Assembly (NCBI RefSeq): GCF_004345245.1
Contig: NZ_SLUQ01000013.1
Span: forward strand, 62,001-126,000
Length of the DNA stretch: 64,000 bases
Reading direction: 5' to 3'
Source: Rhizobium sp. BK251
GTDB taxonomy: Bacteria > Pseudomonadota > Alphaproteobacteria > Rhizobiales > Rhizobiaceae
How positions within the stretch are numbered: position 1 is the first letter of the stretch; each line of letters opens with the position of its first letter. The translations under genes were made by a program, and so were the position numbers. Positions 51,343 through 59,989 of the stretch are shown here, one piece after another. The notes under the pieces were generated by a model that worked only from the letters and a program-made list of their open reading frames with translations, did not search any database and was not told the DNA's origin.

Positions 51343-52110
51343 ATGACATCCTCTCTCTTCGACCTGACCGGCAGGCGGGCGCTGGTGACCGGATCGAGCC
51401 AGGGCATCGGCCTTGCGATTGCGCAGGGACTGGCCGAGCACGGGGCGGAAGTCGTGATGAACGGGCGCGACGAGGGGAAGCTTGTCGCCGCCGCACAGCA
51501 GCTCCTAGACCAGGGCTACCGCGTATCGACCGCAGCCTTCGATGTCACCGAGGTCGAAAAGGTTCGAGAGGGGGTAGATCTCATCGAGCGGAGAGATGGC
51601 CCGATCGACATCCTCATCAACAATGCAGGCATGCAGTTCAGGACGCCGCTCGAGGATTTCCCTCCGGAAAAGTGGCAGCAGTTGCTGTCGACCAACGTCT
51701 CCAGCGTTTTCTATGTGGGACAGGCGGTTGCCCGCCACATGATCGCCCGCGGTCGCGGCAAGATCGTCAACATCGCCTCTGTGCAGAGCGAACTCGCCCG
51801 CCCCGGCATCGCCCCCTACACGGCGACCAAGGGCGCCGTCCGGAACCTCACCCGCGGCATGTGCACCGATTGGGCGGGACACGGCCTGCAGATCAACGCG
51901 GTGGCGCCGGGCTATTTCAAGACGCCACTCAACCAGGCCCTCGTCGACAATCCGGAATTCTCCGCCTGGCTCGAAAAACGCACGCCCGCCGGTCGCTGGG
52001 GCAACGTCGGCGAACTCATCGGCGCCGTCGTCTTCCTTTCGAGCGAAGCCTCATCCTTCGTCAACGGCCACACGCTCTATGTCGACGGCGGCATAACCGC
52101 CTCCCTTTGA
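51343..52110 (+). CDS. SDR family oxidoreductase (gluconate 5-dehydrogenase-like)
   Basis: A 255-residue short-chain dehydrogenase with RRALVTGSSQGIGLAIAQGLA, NNAGMQFRTPLEDFP, catalytic Ser in NIASVQSELA and YTATK. The INAVAPGYFKTPLNQALVDNPEFSAWLEKRTPAGRWG segment is typical of gluconate 5-dehydrogenases (Gno/IdnO). The start at 51343 follows GGAAAGAAAG; ATG at 51322 would add 7 residues. The cofactor and sugar acid are inferred from family resemblance. Confidence 0.85.
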   Translation: MTSSLFDLTGRRALVTGSSQGIGLAIAQGLAEHGAEVVMNGRDEGKLVAAAQQLLDQGYRVSTAAFDVTEVEKVREGVDLIERRDGPIDILINNAGMQFRTPLEDFPPEKWQQLLSTNVSSVFYVGQAVARHMIARGRGKIVNIASVQSELARPGIAPYTATKGAVRNLTRGMCTDWAGHGLQINAVAPGYFKTPLNQALVDNPEFSAWLEKRTPAGRWGNVGELIGAVVFLSSEASSFVNGHTLYVDGGITASL

Positions 52111-52132
52111 AGCATTTCCGGACCATCCCTTC

Positions 52133-52158
52133 TCGCCTCGAAGCCATGTCCGAGGCGA
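52133..52158. terminator. Hairpin between convergent SDR and cyclase genes
   Basis: TCGCCTCG (52133-52140), a 10-base loop and CGAGGCGA (52151-52158) form a perfect 8-bp stem in the 53-base gap between two convergent genes. No T-run on either side. Position suggests a two-way terminator. Confidence 0.45.
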
Positions 52159-52163
52159 AATGC

Positions 52164-53387
52164 CTAGTCGAGCAGCGCGAAGACTTCGACGGGTTCGCCG
52201 ATCCCGCGGATCGGAAATGAGCCGAGGCTCTCGAGCTCGGTTTCGCAGCGCGCCATCTCGACGAACGCGCGCGACAGAAGCACCGGACGCTTGATCTCCT
52301 TGGTCAGGGTTTCGAGGCGCGAGGCGAGATTGACGGCCGGGCCGATGACGGTGAAGTCGAGCCGCTTGCGCGAACCGATATTGCCGTACATCACGTCTCC
52401 AACGTGGACGCCTATGCCGTAGCGCAGCTCCTCCCGCCCCTTGCGGATGCTTTCCTCGTTGAGCGCGGCCAGCGCCGACTGCGCGCCCCGGATTGCCTTC
52501 AGGAGGTTGTCGCAGGCCATCGGATCGCTGAGCGGAAAGATTGCGAGAAGCCCGTCGCCCATGAACTTGAGGATTTCGCCGCCGTGCCGCTCGATGGGGT
52601 CGGACAGGGCGTCGAAATAGGCGTTGAGGAGGTCAATGACGTCGTCGCGCGGCCAGAGATCGGAGATCGCGGTGAAATTGCGCATGTCGCAGATCAGGAT
52701 TGCCGCGCCGACGGTCGCGCCGCTGCCACGTGTGGTGGCGCCGGCAAGAATCTGCTCGCTTGCATGCGGCCCGACATAGGTCTGCAGCAGCGTTCGGGCC
52801 ATGATGTTTTTCAGCCTGATCTCCGTGACCATCGTCAGGGCCGGCAGCAGGTCCTTGAGGAAATTGATATCCTCGTCGCTGAAGCCGCCGCGTCGGTCGC
52901 TGGCGAAGGTGACGATGTGCCGCTTGCCGAGCGTGTGGTACATCGGCCAGGCGACGTAATCGGTAAGGCCATCGTTGCGCAGCTCCTCATAAAGCGAATA
53001 TGGCTCGGCGCCCTCGACAACGGTGGCGAGATTCTTCCGGACCTCGATCGCCCCATTATAGATCTCGTTCGCGGGACTGTTGAGAAACTGCGGCGTAGAT
53101 TCGACGCCATAGGCGAAGGTACTGATCTTCGCCTCCGTCATGCCGACACGCCACAATATGCGGGCGCCCATCCACTGCGGATGGTGCACCCTGAAATGCA
53201 GCGTCCCGCGGGCGAGCGGCACGCCCGCCTCCCTCAGGCGAGCGCACATCTCCACGAAGATGACGTCGATGAAGCGTTCGTCGCGGGTATCATTGACCAG
53301 CCAGTCGAGGATCTTCCTCCTTCGCAACGGCCAGACGCCGTCGTCTTCGTCAGGCCGGCTGGAAACTGAATTCGACAAGGATTGCAT
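52164..53387 (-). CDS. Adenylate/guanylate cyclase domain-containing protein
   Basis: A 407-residue protein. The C-terminal half (about 210-405) is a class III cyclase catalytic domain: metal-binding Asp in ICDMRNFTAISD and FMGDGLLAIFP, and VHVGDVMYGNIGSRKRLDFTVIGPAVNLASRLE for nucleotide binding and catalysis. The N-terminal half (about 30-200) has no membrane segment and may be a GAF-like sensor; I cannot name it. Rhizobia carry many such soluble cyclases. The ATG at 53387 is favoured over a TTG four codons upstream; the ribosome site is weak. Confidence 0.87.
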   Translation of the reverse strand: MQSLSNSVSSRPDEDDGVWPLRRRKILDWLVNDTRDERFIDVIFVEMCARLREAGVPLARGTLHFRVHHPQWMGARILWRVGMTEAKISTFAYGVESTPQFLNSPANEIYNGAIEVRKNLATVVEGAEPYSLYEELRNDGLTDYVAWPMYHTLGKRHIVTFASDRRGGFSDEDINFLKDLLPALTMVTEIRLKNIMARTLLQTYVGPHASEQILAGATTRGSGATVGAAILICDMRNFTAISDLWPRDDVIDLLNAYFDALSDPIERHGGEILKFMGDGLLAIFPLSDPMACDNLLKAIRGAQSALAALNEESIRKGREELRYGIGVHVGDVMYGNIGSRKRLDFTVIGPAVNLASRLETLTKEIKRPVLLSRAFVEMARCETELESLGSFPIRGIGEPVEVFALLD

Positions 53388-53651
53388 TGCAGCACCCAAA
53401 AATGACCGTTTCGGTCTCTAGCACAAAAATCAAAGGCTCACTTGCTTTGCCTTGAAGTGAGCAGTCGACCGCAGCACGTCAAGGCGCGGCAGCCGAATTT
53501 TCGATCATTTTGCTGGAGGATTGCGCGCGCGGCTGCCGCCCGACAGGCCAGAAGCCGCAGCTCTGCCGCCGCGGCGACGAGCCAAACGCCGCGATTTAGC
53601 GCTATGTGGCGCGTGATCGCGGAGCTTCGGTCCGGGCCTATTCCGGCGCGG

Positions 53652-54650
53652 TCATTCGCTCTGCCGGAGATTGCGGATCCGGTCGAAGAGGACTGCGAAT
53701 ACGATCGCCCCGCCGATGAAGGTTCCCTGCCAGAAGGCATTGATGCCGAGCAGGCCGAGGCTGTTTCGGATCACCTCGATCAGGGCTGCACCGATAAGCG
53801 CGCCAAAGGCGGTACCGACACCGCCGGCGAGGTTTGCTCCCCCGATAACCGCCGCCGCGATGACCTGGAGCTCCATCCCCGCCCCGATATTGGTCGTGAC
53901 AGCGCCGAGCCAGCCGGTCTGGATGATGCCGGCGACACCGGCCGAGAGCGCAGAGATCATGTACACGGCAACCTTGATCGTCCGTACGGGCACGCCCGTC
54001 AGGGTAGCGGCATGTTCGTTGCCGCCGATGGCAAAGACGTAGCGGCCGAACCGCGTCCAGCGCAGCACGAAGCCGGTCAGCAGCGCCAGCACGATCATGT
54101 AGATCACGGGATTGGCAATCCCGAAGAGCCAGGCGCCGCCGCCAAGTGCAAGCAACTTGTCGTGGTCGGGGCCGAACTGGAAGACGACGGTATTGTTGGA
54201 CGCGACCATGGCAAGGCTTCGCGCGATGGACAGCATGCCGAGCGTGACGACAAAGGGCGGGAAATTCAGATAGGCGATCAAGATGCCGTTGAACGCCCCG
54301 ACGATGAGGGCAGTTCCGATCGAGGCAGCGATCCCGACCTCGATGCTGTAGCCCGCGTGCATCACGACCGCCAGTATCATGCTGCAGAGGCAAAGCACCG
54401 AGCCCACCGACAGGTCGATGCCTCCGGTGATGATGACCAGCGTCATGCCGAGCGCGATGATCGCGACGAAGGTGACGTTGCGGGTGATGTTGTAGAGGTT
54501 CTTTGCCGTCGCGAAGGAGTCCGTCGCGAAGGAAAGGAAGATACAGGCGAGGATCACGGCTACAAGCACCCAGAAAGTCTGGCTGCCGAGCACCACCGAG
54601 ACTACGCTGTGCTGCTTGTGTTCGATCGTGCGGTCAAGAGTAATTGCCAT
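53652..54650 (-). CDS. Monosaccharide ABC transporter permease (RbsC/FrcC type)
   Basis: A 332-residue permease of the BPD_transp_2 family with about eight to ten hydrophobic segments and the conserved VTFVAIIALGMTLVIITGGIDLSVGSV block (about 60-86). It works with the ATPase encoded 40 bases upstream and the binding protein of the divergent operon at 56712. The N-terminal 25 residues are cytoplasmic and charged. Confidence 0.9.
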   Translation of the reverse strand: MAITLDRTIEHKQHSVVSVVLGSQTFWVLVAVILACIFLSFATDSFATAKNLYNITRNVTFVAIIALGMTLVIITGGIDLSVGSVLCLCSMILAVVMHAGYSIEVGIAASIGTALIVGAFNGILIAYLNFPPFVVTLGMLSIARSLAMVASNNTVVFQFGPDHDKLLALGGGAWLFGIANPVIYMIVLALLTGFVLRWTRFGRYVFAIGGNEHAATLTGVPVRTIKVAVYMISALSAGVAGIIQTGWLGAVTTNIGAGMELQVIAAAVIGGANLAGGVGTAFGALIGAALIEVIRNSLGLLGINAFWQGTFIGGAIVFAVLFDRIRNLRQSE

Positions 54651-54690
54651 TTTCGACCTTCGTTTCCTTAATGTCGGCCGAACGCCTCGA

Positions 54691-55431
54691 TCAGACCTGT
54701 TCGATCGCGCCGGTAATGAGACCCGTCACTTCCTCCGGCGAACTCGCCGCGATCTGCTTGTCGGCCACCTTCCTGCCGCGCCGCATGACGATCACCCGGT
54801 CGGCGACGGAAAAGACGTCGGGCATGCGGTGGCTGATCAGGACGACGGCAATGCCCCGGTCGCGCAAGTGCCGGATATGATTCAGCACCTCCGCCACCTG
54901 CCGCACGGAGATGGCCGCTGTCGGCTCGTCCATCAGCACGAGCTTCGCCTCGGAAAGCATGGTGCGCGCGATCGCCACGGCCTGCCGCTGGCCGCCCGAC
55001 ATCTGCTTCACGAGATCGCGCGCCCGCGTCTCCGACTTCAGGTCCTTGAAGAGTTCGCCCGCCCGCCGGTACATGGTCTTGTAGTCCAGCAGCTTGACCG
55101 GACCGACGCCGCGGCGCAGTTCACGCCCCAGGAACACGTTCGCTGCCGCTGAAAGATTGTTGCAGAGGGCAAGGTCCTGATGGACGATCTCGATACCGTG
55201 CTGGCGCGCCTCGATGGGCCGGTGCAGCACGATCTCCTTTCCGTCGAGGCGCATCGCGCCCTCGCTCGGTCGAAAGTTGCCGGCGATCATCTTCACCAGC
55301 GTCGACTTGCCCGCTCCGTTGTCGCCCATCAGCCCCACGACCTGGCCGGGCTCGAGCGAAAACGACACGTCGTTGACCGCCTGTATGGCGCCGAAATGCT
55401 TCGAAATATTGGTGAGTTCGAGAACTGCCAC
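54691..55431 (-). CDS. Monosaccharide ABC transporter ATP-binding protein, single domain (FrcA type)
   Basis: A 246-residue ATPase with Walker A GDNGAGKST, signature MSGGQRQAVAIARTM, Walker B LVLMDEPTAAISVRQ and the H-loop VLISHRMPD. It has one nucleotide-binding domain, in contrast to the double-length RbsA, and so resembles FrcA of Sinorhizobium. Start is a GTG at 55431, or the adjacent TTG at 55434, after GGGAGGAT. Same-strand operon with the permease. Confidence 0.9.
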   Translation of the reverse strand: MAVLELTNISKHFGAIQAVNDVSFSLEPGQVVGLMGDNGAGKSTLVKMIAGNFRPSEGAMRLDGKEIVLHRPIEARQHGIEIVHQDLALCNNLSAAANVFLGRELRRGVGPVKLLDYKTMYRRAGELFKDLKSETRARDLVKQMSGGQRQAVAIARTMLSEAKLVLMDEPTAAISVRQVAEVLNHIRHLRDRGIAVVLISHRMPDVFSVADRVIVMRRGRKVADKQIAASSPEEVTGLITGAIEQV

Positions 55432-55616
55432 CAACCCTGTATCCTCCCATATGAAGGCAAGCACAGGAGGTCGCGGTTTTGCGGCGACGGCCCAACTGCT
55501 GCCCCGCCCTTCGGTCTCCTCCCGGAAAGGCGTTATTCATCATTTATGCAAATGCCTGCCGAAGCGTCAATGACACCCGCGGCCAAATCACCCCGGAAAT
55601 GCAATCAAAAATCCGT

Positions 55617-55629
55617 TTTGTAGGACAAA
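55617..55629. promoter_or_regulatory. Candidate GntR/FadR-type operator in the divergent promoter region
   Basis: TTTGT-AGG-ACAAA is a perfect palindrome that fits the TNGTNNNACNA consensus of FadR-subfamily GntR regulators. It lies in the 251-base gap between the ATPase/permease operon and the epimerase/binding-protein operon, next to TTGACG (55636-55641), a likely -35 element. The GntR/FadR gene at 57961 is the obvious candidate ligand. Confidence 0.55.
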
Positions 55630-55682
55630 TATTCGTTGACGACAGGGTCGGCTGAATATTAGCTATCCGTGGGAGGAGTAGC

Positions 55683-56663
55683 ATGCTGATCCTTGTCACC
55701 GGTGCAACGGGCAAGGTCGGGCAGCGCTTTATTGCGGGGCTGCTTGACGATCCGCGGTTTGCCAAGGCGCGTATTCGCGCGCTTTGCCATAACCGCGTGT
55801 GTGACCCGTCGGAGCGTGTCGAGGTCATGCGCGGATCGATCGCCGATCGCGCAGTCGCGGAAGCCGCTGTAGACGGCACCACCCACGTCGTTCATCTCGC
55901 AACCTGCAAGGAAACGCCCGACGACGTCATGGACGTGACGGTCAAGGGCCTGTTCTGGCTGCTCGAGGCTTTCCGGCAGAGCGCGTCGGCCCGACAATTC
56001 CTCATGGTCGGCGGCGATGCGGGGATCGGCCATTTCTTTTATCGTCACGACGGGCCGATCACGGAGAACACGCCGCACCAGGCCTATCCCGGCTGCTACG
56101 CGCTGTCGAAGGTCCTCGAAGAGGTGATGGTTCAACAGTTTGGCATCCAGTACGACATCGACTGGACCTGCCTGCGCGCGCCCTGGATCATGGAAAAGGA
56201 TGACTTCAGGTACACGCTTTCCTTTGGAGATGACGTCTTCGGCGGCCCCGACTGGAAGACGCTGGTCCCGGAGGACGACGCAAAGCGCTACGCCCGCGAC
56301 GGCACCATCCCGCTGCTGCGCGATGCCGACGGGAACCCGTTGAAGCGCAATTTCGTGCATGTGGATGATCTGGTCGCTGCCATCCTGGCCGCAATCGATA
56401 ATCCGCGCGCGCGCCAGCAACTCTTCAATATCTCGTTGGATCGTCCGGTGGATTACGGTGAGGTCGCGGCCTATCTCGCCCGCACGCGCGGGCTGGACAG
56501 CATCGACATACCGAGCCAGTTCCACTCGAACTGGATGGACAACGCCAAGGCCAGGTATCTGTTGGACTGGCACCCCCAATACGATTTGAAAAGGCTTATC
56601 GACTCGGCCTGGCAGTACGAGCGTCCGTCGGATGACCCTCGCATTGTCTGGTATCCGGGTTGA
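55683..56663 (+). CDS. NAD-dependent epimerase/dehydratase family protein
   Basis: A 326-residue extended SDR. LILVTGATGKVGQRFIAGLL is the dinucleotide-binding loop, YALSK (Tyr and Lys about 140-144) the catalytic pair and FVHVDDLVAAILAAID a family block. It probably acts on the sugar, sugar lactone or sugar nucleotide related to the transported substrate. GGGAGGAG precedes the ATG. It heads an operon with the binding protein. Confidence 0.85.
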   Translation: MLILVTGATGKVGQRFIAGLLDDPRFAKARIRALCHNRVCDPSERVEVMRGSIADRAVAEAAVDGTTHVVHLATCKETPDDVMDVTVKGLFWLLEAFRQSASARQFLMVGGDAGIGHFFYRHDGPITENTPHQAYPGCYALSKVLEEVMVQQFGIQYDIDWTCLRAPWIMEKDDFRYTLSFGDDVFGGPDWKTLVPEDDAKRYARDGTIPLLRDADGNPLKRNFVHVDDLVAAILAAIDNPRARQQLFNISLDRPVDYGEVAAYLARTRGLDSIDIPSQFHSNWMDNAKARYLLDWHPQYDLKRLIDSAWQYERPSDDPRIVWYPG

Positions 56664-56711
56664 TTGGAGGGGCGGGCACGCGGTGTCCGCTGGTTTTAGA
56701 GGGAGGAAGAA

Positions 56712-57704
56712 ATGAAGAAGGCATTAATGCTTGCAGTCGCGGCTCTGGCGGTCATGGCCAGCCAGGCCGGGGCCCAGGAGAAGAAACAGGTCGTCATCGT
56801 GGTGAAGGGGCTCGACAATCCGTTCTTCGAGGCGATCAACCAGGGTTGCCAGAAATGGAACAAGGAAAATGCCAGCGCCGAGTATGAATGCTTCTATACC
56901 GGCCCGGCATCGACCTCTGATGAGGCCGGAGAAGCGCAGATCGTCCAGGATATGCTCGGCAAGGCGAGCACGGCAGCCATTGCCATTTCGCCTTCGAATG
57001 CCAAGCTGATCGCCCAGACGATCAAGTCGGCCAACCCGAGCATCCCGGTAATGACGCTGGACGCCGACCTTGCAGCCGAGGACTCGGCGCTGAGAAAGAC
57101 CTATCTCGGCACCGACAACTACCTGATGGGCTTCAAGATTGGTGAATACATCAAGAAGGGCAAGCCGAACGGCGGCAAGATCTGCACGATCGAGGGCAAT
57201 CCCGGCGCCGACAACATCCTGCGTCGCGCTCAGGGGATGCGTGACGCCCTCAGCGGCCAGAAGGGCCTGACGGCGCTTGCCGGCGAAGGCGGCTGGACCG
57301 AGGTTGCCGGTTGCCCGGTCTTCACCAACGACGATGGCGCCAAGGGCGTGCAGGCGATGACCGACATCCTCGCCGCAAACCCGGATCTCGACGCCTTCGG
57401 CATCATGGGCGGCTGGCCGCTGTTCGGCGCCCCGCAGCCCTATCGTGACCTGTTCAAGCCTCTGGCAGACAAGATCGCCAGCAACGACTTTGTCATCGGC
57501 GCAGCAGACACGATCGGCGACGAAGTCGCAATCGCCAAGGAAGGCCTCGTCACAGCTCTCGTCGGCCAGCGGCCGTTCGAAATGGGCTACAAGGCACCGA
57601 CGGTCATGATCAGCCTGATCAAGGGCGAGAAGGTCGACGACCCGGTATTCACCGGCCTTGACGAATGCACCAAGGATACGGTCGACACCTGCATCCAGAA
57701 GTAA
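56712..57704 (+). CDS. Monosaccharide ABC transporter substrate-binding protein (RbsB/FrcB type)
   Basis: A 330-residue periplasmic-binding protein, type 1 fold. The signal peptide covers about 1-21 (MLAVAALAVMASQAGA). The mature N-terminus KKQVVIVVKGLDNPFFEAINQGC and the DNYLMGFKIGEYIKKGKPNGGKICTIEGNPGADN region are typical of ribose/fructose-binding proteins. A strong GGGAGGAAGAA precedes the ATG. It works with the permease and ATPase of the divergent operon. Confidence 0.9.
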   Translation: MKKALMLAVAALAVMASQAGAQEKKQVVIVVKGLDNPFFEAINQGCQKWNKENASAEYECFYTGPASTSDEAGEAQIVQDMLGKASTAAIAISPSNAKLIAQTIKSANPSIPVMTLDADLAAEDSALRKTYLGTDNYLMGFKIGEYIKKGKPNGGKICTIEGNPGADNILRRAQGMRDALSGQKGLTALAGEGGWTEVAGCPVFTNDDGAKGVQAMTDILAANPDLDAFGIMGGWPLFGAPQPYRDLFKPLADKIASNDFVIGAADTIGDEVAIAKEGLVTALVGQRPFEMGYKAPTVMISLIKGEKVDDPVFTGLDECTKDTVDTCIQK

Positions 57705-57710
57705 GACGCC

Positions 57711-57742
57711 TCGGGGCGGGCAAGTCACCTTGCCCGCCCCGA
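57711..57742 (+). terminator. Strong GC-rich hairpin after the binding-protein gene
   Basis: The arms 57711-57724 and 57729-57742 form a perfect 14-bp stem with a 4-base loop (TCAC), starting 6 bases after the stop codon. No T-run follows. It is likely to stop transcription or protect the mRNA end, keeping the binding protein transcript more stable than downstream RNA. Confidence 0.6.
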
Positions 57743-57960
57743 CGGACGCCGACAGACGTCAGGACATTGCGAAGATCGGACAATCGTGCCGGCGCGGCCG
57801 CCTAAGCCGGGCCTGCGGGACGTTGCTTGCTGCCATCTGATGCGACATGCCCCATTGATTGCCCTCTCCCTGATCCCAGGCATCGCCGGCGCGGCCGATC
57901 CGATAGCTTCCTGGCTGGCCGGCTCGCGGTCGGCCGGAATTTGCCGAGGCGAGGAAGACG

Positions 57961-58749
57961 ATGCCGAACGGGAAGTCCAAGGGACCCTCACCGGGCGTTG
58001 CGAAAGCCGCTGATCACGGCCCCACGATAAAGCGCCGCCGAAGCGCCGTCCGTATGGGCGGGCCGAATGTTCATATCTCGCTGGCAAGCGAGATCGGCCT
58101 CAGGATCGTGCGCGGCGAATATCCGCCCGGCACCATATTGCCGAACGAGGCACAATGGTCGAAGGCCTTCGAGGTGAGCCGGTCCGCTGTGCGGGAGGCG
58201 ATCAAGATGCTGATGGCCAAGAGCCTGCTGGCGTCGCGCCCGAGGGTCGGAAGCCGGGTTGAACCCAGGGAGCGCTGGAACCTGCTCGACCGCGACGTGC
58301 TGCGCTGGTACGCCGACTCGCCCGACCGCGAGTCCTTCCTGAAGACCGTCCAGGAATTCCGCCACATCATCGAGCCGGAGGCCGCTGCCTTCGCCGCCGA
58401 GAGGCGCACCCCGGAACAGATGCAGGATATAAGCCTGGCGCTTGGCGACATGGCCAGCGCCTCCTCGTTGCCGGAGCGAATAGATGCCGACACGCGGTTT
58501 CACCTGGCTATCCTGCAGGCCTCCGGCAACGAACTTCTGGTACCGCTCGGTACGCTGATCGAATCCGCCCTCAGCCATCTCTTCCAGCATGTCACTGGGC
58601 GAGACGCCAGTCTCCATCACACCAGGAGGCTGCACGAGGACGTCGAGAAGTCCATTCGGCTGCAGCAACCCAAGGCGGCGCGCAACGCCGTGCGGCGACT
58701 GCTCGAAAGCACCGACGAGATCATCGCAAGCGCCTCGCGAAAAGGCTGA
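57961..58749 (+). CDS. GntR family regulator, FadR subfamily (FCD domain)
   Basis: A 262-residue regulator. A winged helix-turn-helix (about 42-105; LASEIGLRIVRGEYPPGTILPNEAQWSKAFEVSRSAVREAIKML) is followed by an all-helical FCD ligand domain (about 115-255) with DTRFHLAILQASGNELL. An N-terminal extension of about 35 basic residues is unusual. Probably controls the flanking sugar ABC operons via the palindrome at 55617. GAGGAAG precedes the ATG. Confidence 0.9.
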   Translation: MPNGKSKGPSPGVAKAADHGPTIKRRRSAVRMGGPNVHISLASEIGLRIVRGEYPPGTILPNEAQWSKAFEVSRSAVREAIKMLMAKSLLASRPRVGSRVEPRERWNLLDRDVLRWYADSPDRESFLKTVQEFRHIIEPEAAAFAAERRTPEQMQDISLALGDMASASSLPERIDADTRFHLAILQASGNELLVPLGTLIESALSHLFQHVTGRDASLHHTRRLHEDVEKSIRLQQPKAARNAVRRLLESTDEIIASASRKG

Positions 58750-58889
58750 AGCGACGCGCCCAGGCGATGGAAGTCAGCATGGATGCATAACAGCACGCCG
58801 ACCACGATGTCGGGCCCGGCGCGCCGTTCTTAGCCATGCAATCGAGGGAGCCGCCGCGAGCACGCCGCGGCGGTGACCCGGTCAGCCGC

Positions 58890-59549
58890 TCAGTTCAGTG
58901 GCTGCTTGGTCTTCCGCAGATACGGCAGGACCGTGTCGAACGAACCGAAACGGGCGATCGCGTCCTCGTTGGAAACAGCGGCCGTGATGATCACGTCCTC
59001 GCCCTGGTTCCAGTTCGCCGGCGTTGCGACCTGATGCTTCGCGGTCAACTGAATGGAGTCGATCGCCCGCAGGATCTCGTTGAAGTTCCGACCCGTGGTC
59101 ATCGGATAAGTGAGGATCAGCTTGATCTTCTTGTCAGGACCGACGACGAAGACGGAGCGCACCGTCGCGTTGTCCGCGGGCGTGCGTCCCTCGGAGGACT
59201 CCCCCGCGCCGGCCGGCAGCATGTCATAGAGTTTGGCCACCTTGAGATCGCGGTCGCCGATCAACGGATACTCCACGTCGAAGCCGGTCGCGACCTTTAT
59301 GTCGCTCTTCCACTTGCCATGGCTTTCGACCGGGTCGACCGAGATGCCGATGATCTTGACCCCACGCTTGGCAAACTCCTTTTCGAGGCCCGCCATGGTG
59401 CCGAGCTCCGTTGTGCAGACCGGCGTGAAGTTCTTCGGATGAGAGAAAAGGACGGCCCAATTGTCACCGATCCATTCGTGAAATTGTATCGTTCCCCGCG
59501 TCGTGTCGGCCGCGAAATCGGGAGCGATGTCGTTGATGCGTAGGCTCAT
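58890..59549 (-). CDS. 1-Cys peroxiredoxin (PRDX6 type)
   Basis: A 219-residue peroxiredoxin with the active-site motif PVCTTELG (Cys45) after HPKNFT. No second cysteine is present in the protein, so it is of the 1-Cys Prx6 group, with the long C-terminal extension that class has (PANWNQGEDVI...YLRKTKQPLN). It reduces peroxides using an external reductant. GGAGGGAA precedes the ATG. It is a single gene with no partner reductase adjacent. Confidence 0.93.
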   Translation of the reverse strand: MSLRINDIAPDFAADTTRGTIQFHEWIGDNWAVLFSHPKNFTPVCTTELGTMAGLEKEFAKRGVKIIGISVDPVESHGKWKSDIKVATGFDVEYPLIGDRDLKVAKLYDMLPAGAGESSEGRTPADNATVRSVFVVGPDKKIKLILTYPMTTGRNFNEILRAIDSIQLTAKHQVATPANWNQGEDVIITAAVSNEDAIARFGSFDTVLPYLRKTKQPLN

Positions 59550-59989
59550 GGTTGTTCCCTCCAGGTAACATGATCAGCGAAAAGGCTTGCGGCGCCCCGC
59601 CGCACGCCGGCGAAAGAGATGTGAATCTTCAACGAAAAGAAAAGTACTCGCCCACCTGCAAGGCTTCGCTTGCTAGGGCAGGCTCTTTACTGCGTTCATA
59701 CCTTGAACTGGCAATCTCGACGTTTGGCAACATCTGCAGGGCCGAAGACAGTATCTTTCCTCTCACTCAATTTTCCACCAAATCTTGTCCATAAATCAAG
59801 CAGATTAAAGAGACGGTGATCTCTCCTTCAGGCAGCGCGGGAAAAATCCATTCTGCGGTGTGCAAGCGCCGGCTGGCCCAAGCGAGTTCACCAGCCAGGA
59901 TGGCTGAGCGGCCCTTGCTGGGCGACGTGCAAGCCGCCCGCCGCCGAACCTCGAGTCGCCGACAGCTCGGCAAGGCATTTTGCGCCTCT
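59550..59989. other. Non-coding gap between peroxiredoxin and SDR genes
   Basis: A 440-base stretch of lower GC content than its neighbours. Open frames here are short and lack coding character. It must contain the peroxiredoxin promoter on the minus strand, but I see no convincing -35/-10 pair, operator or structured RNA. Confidence 0.4.
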
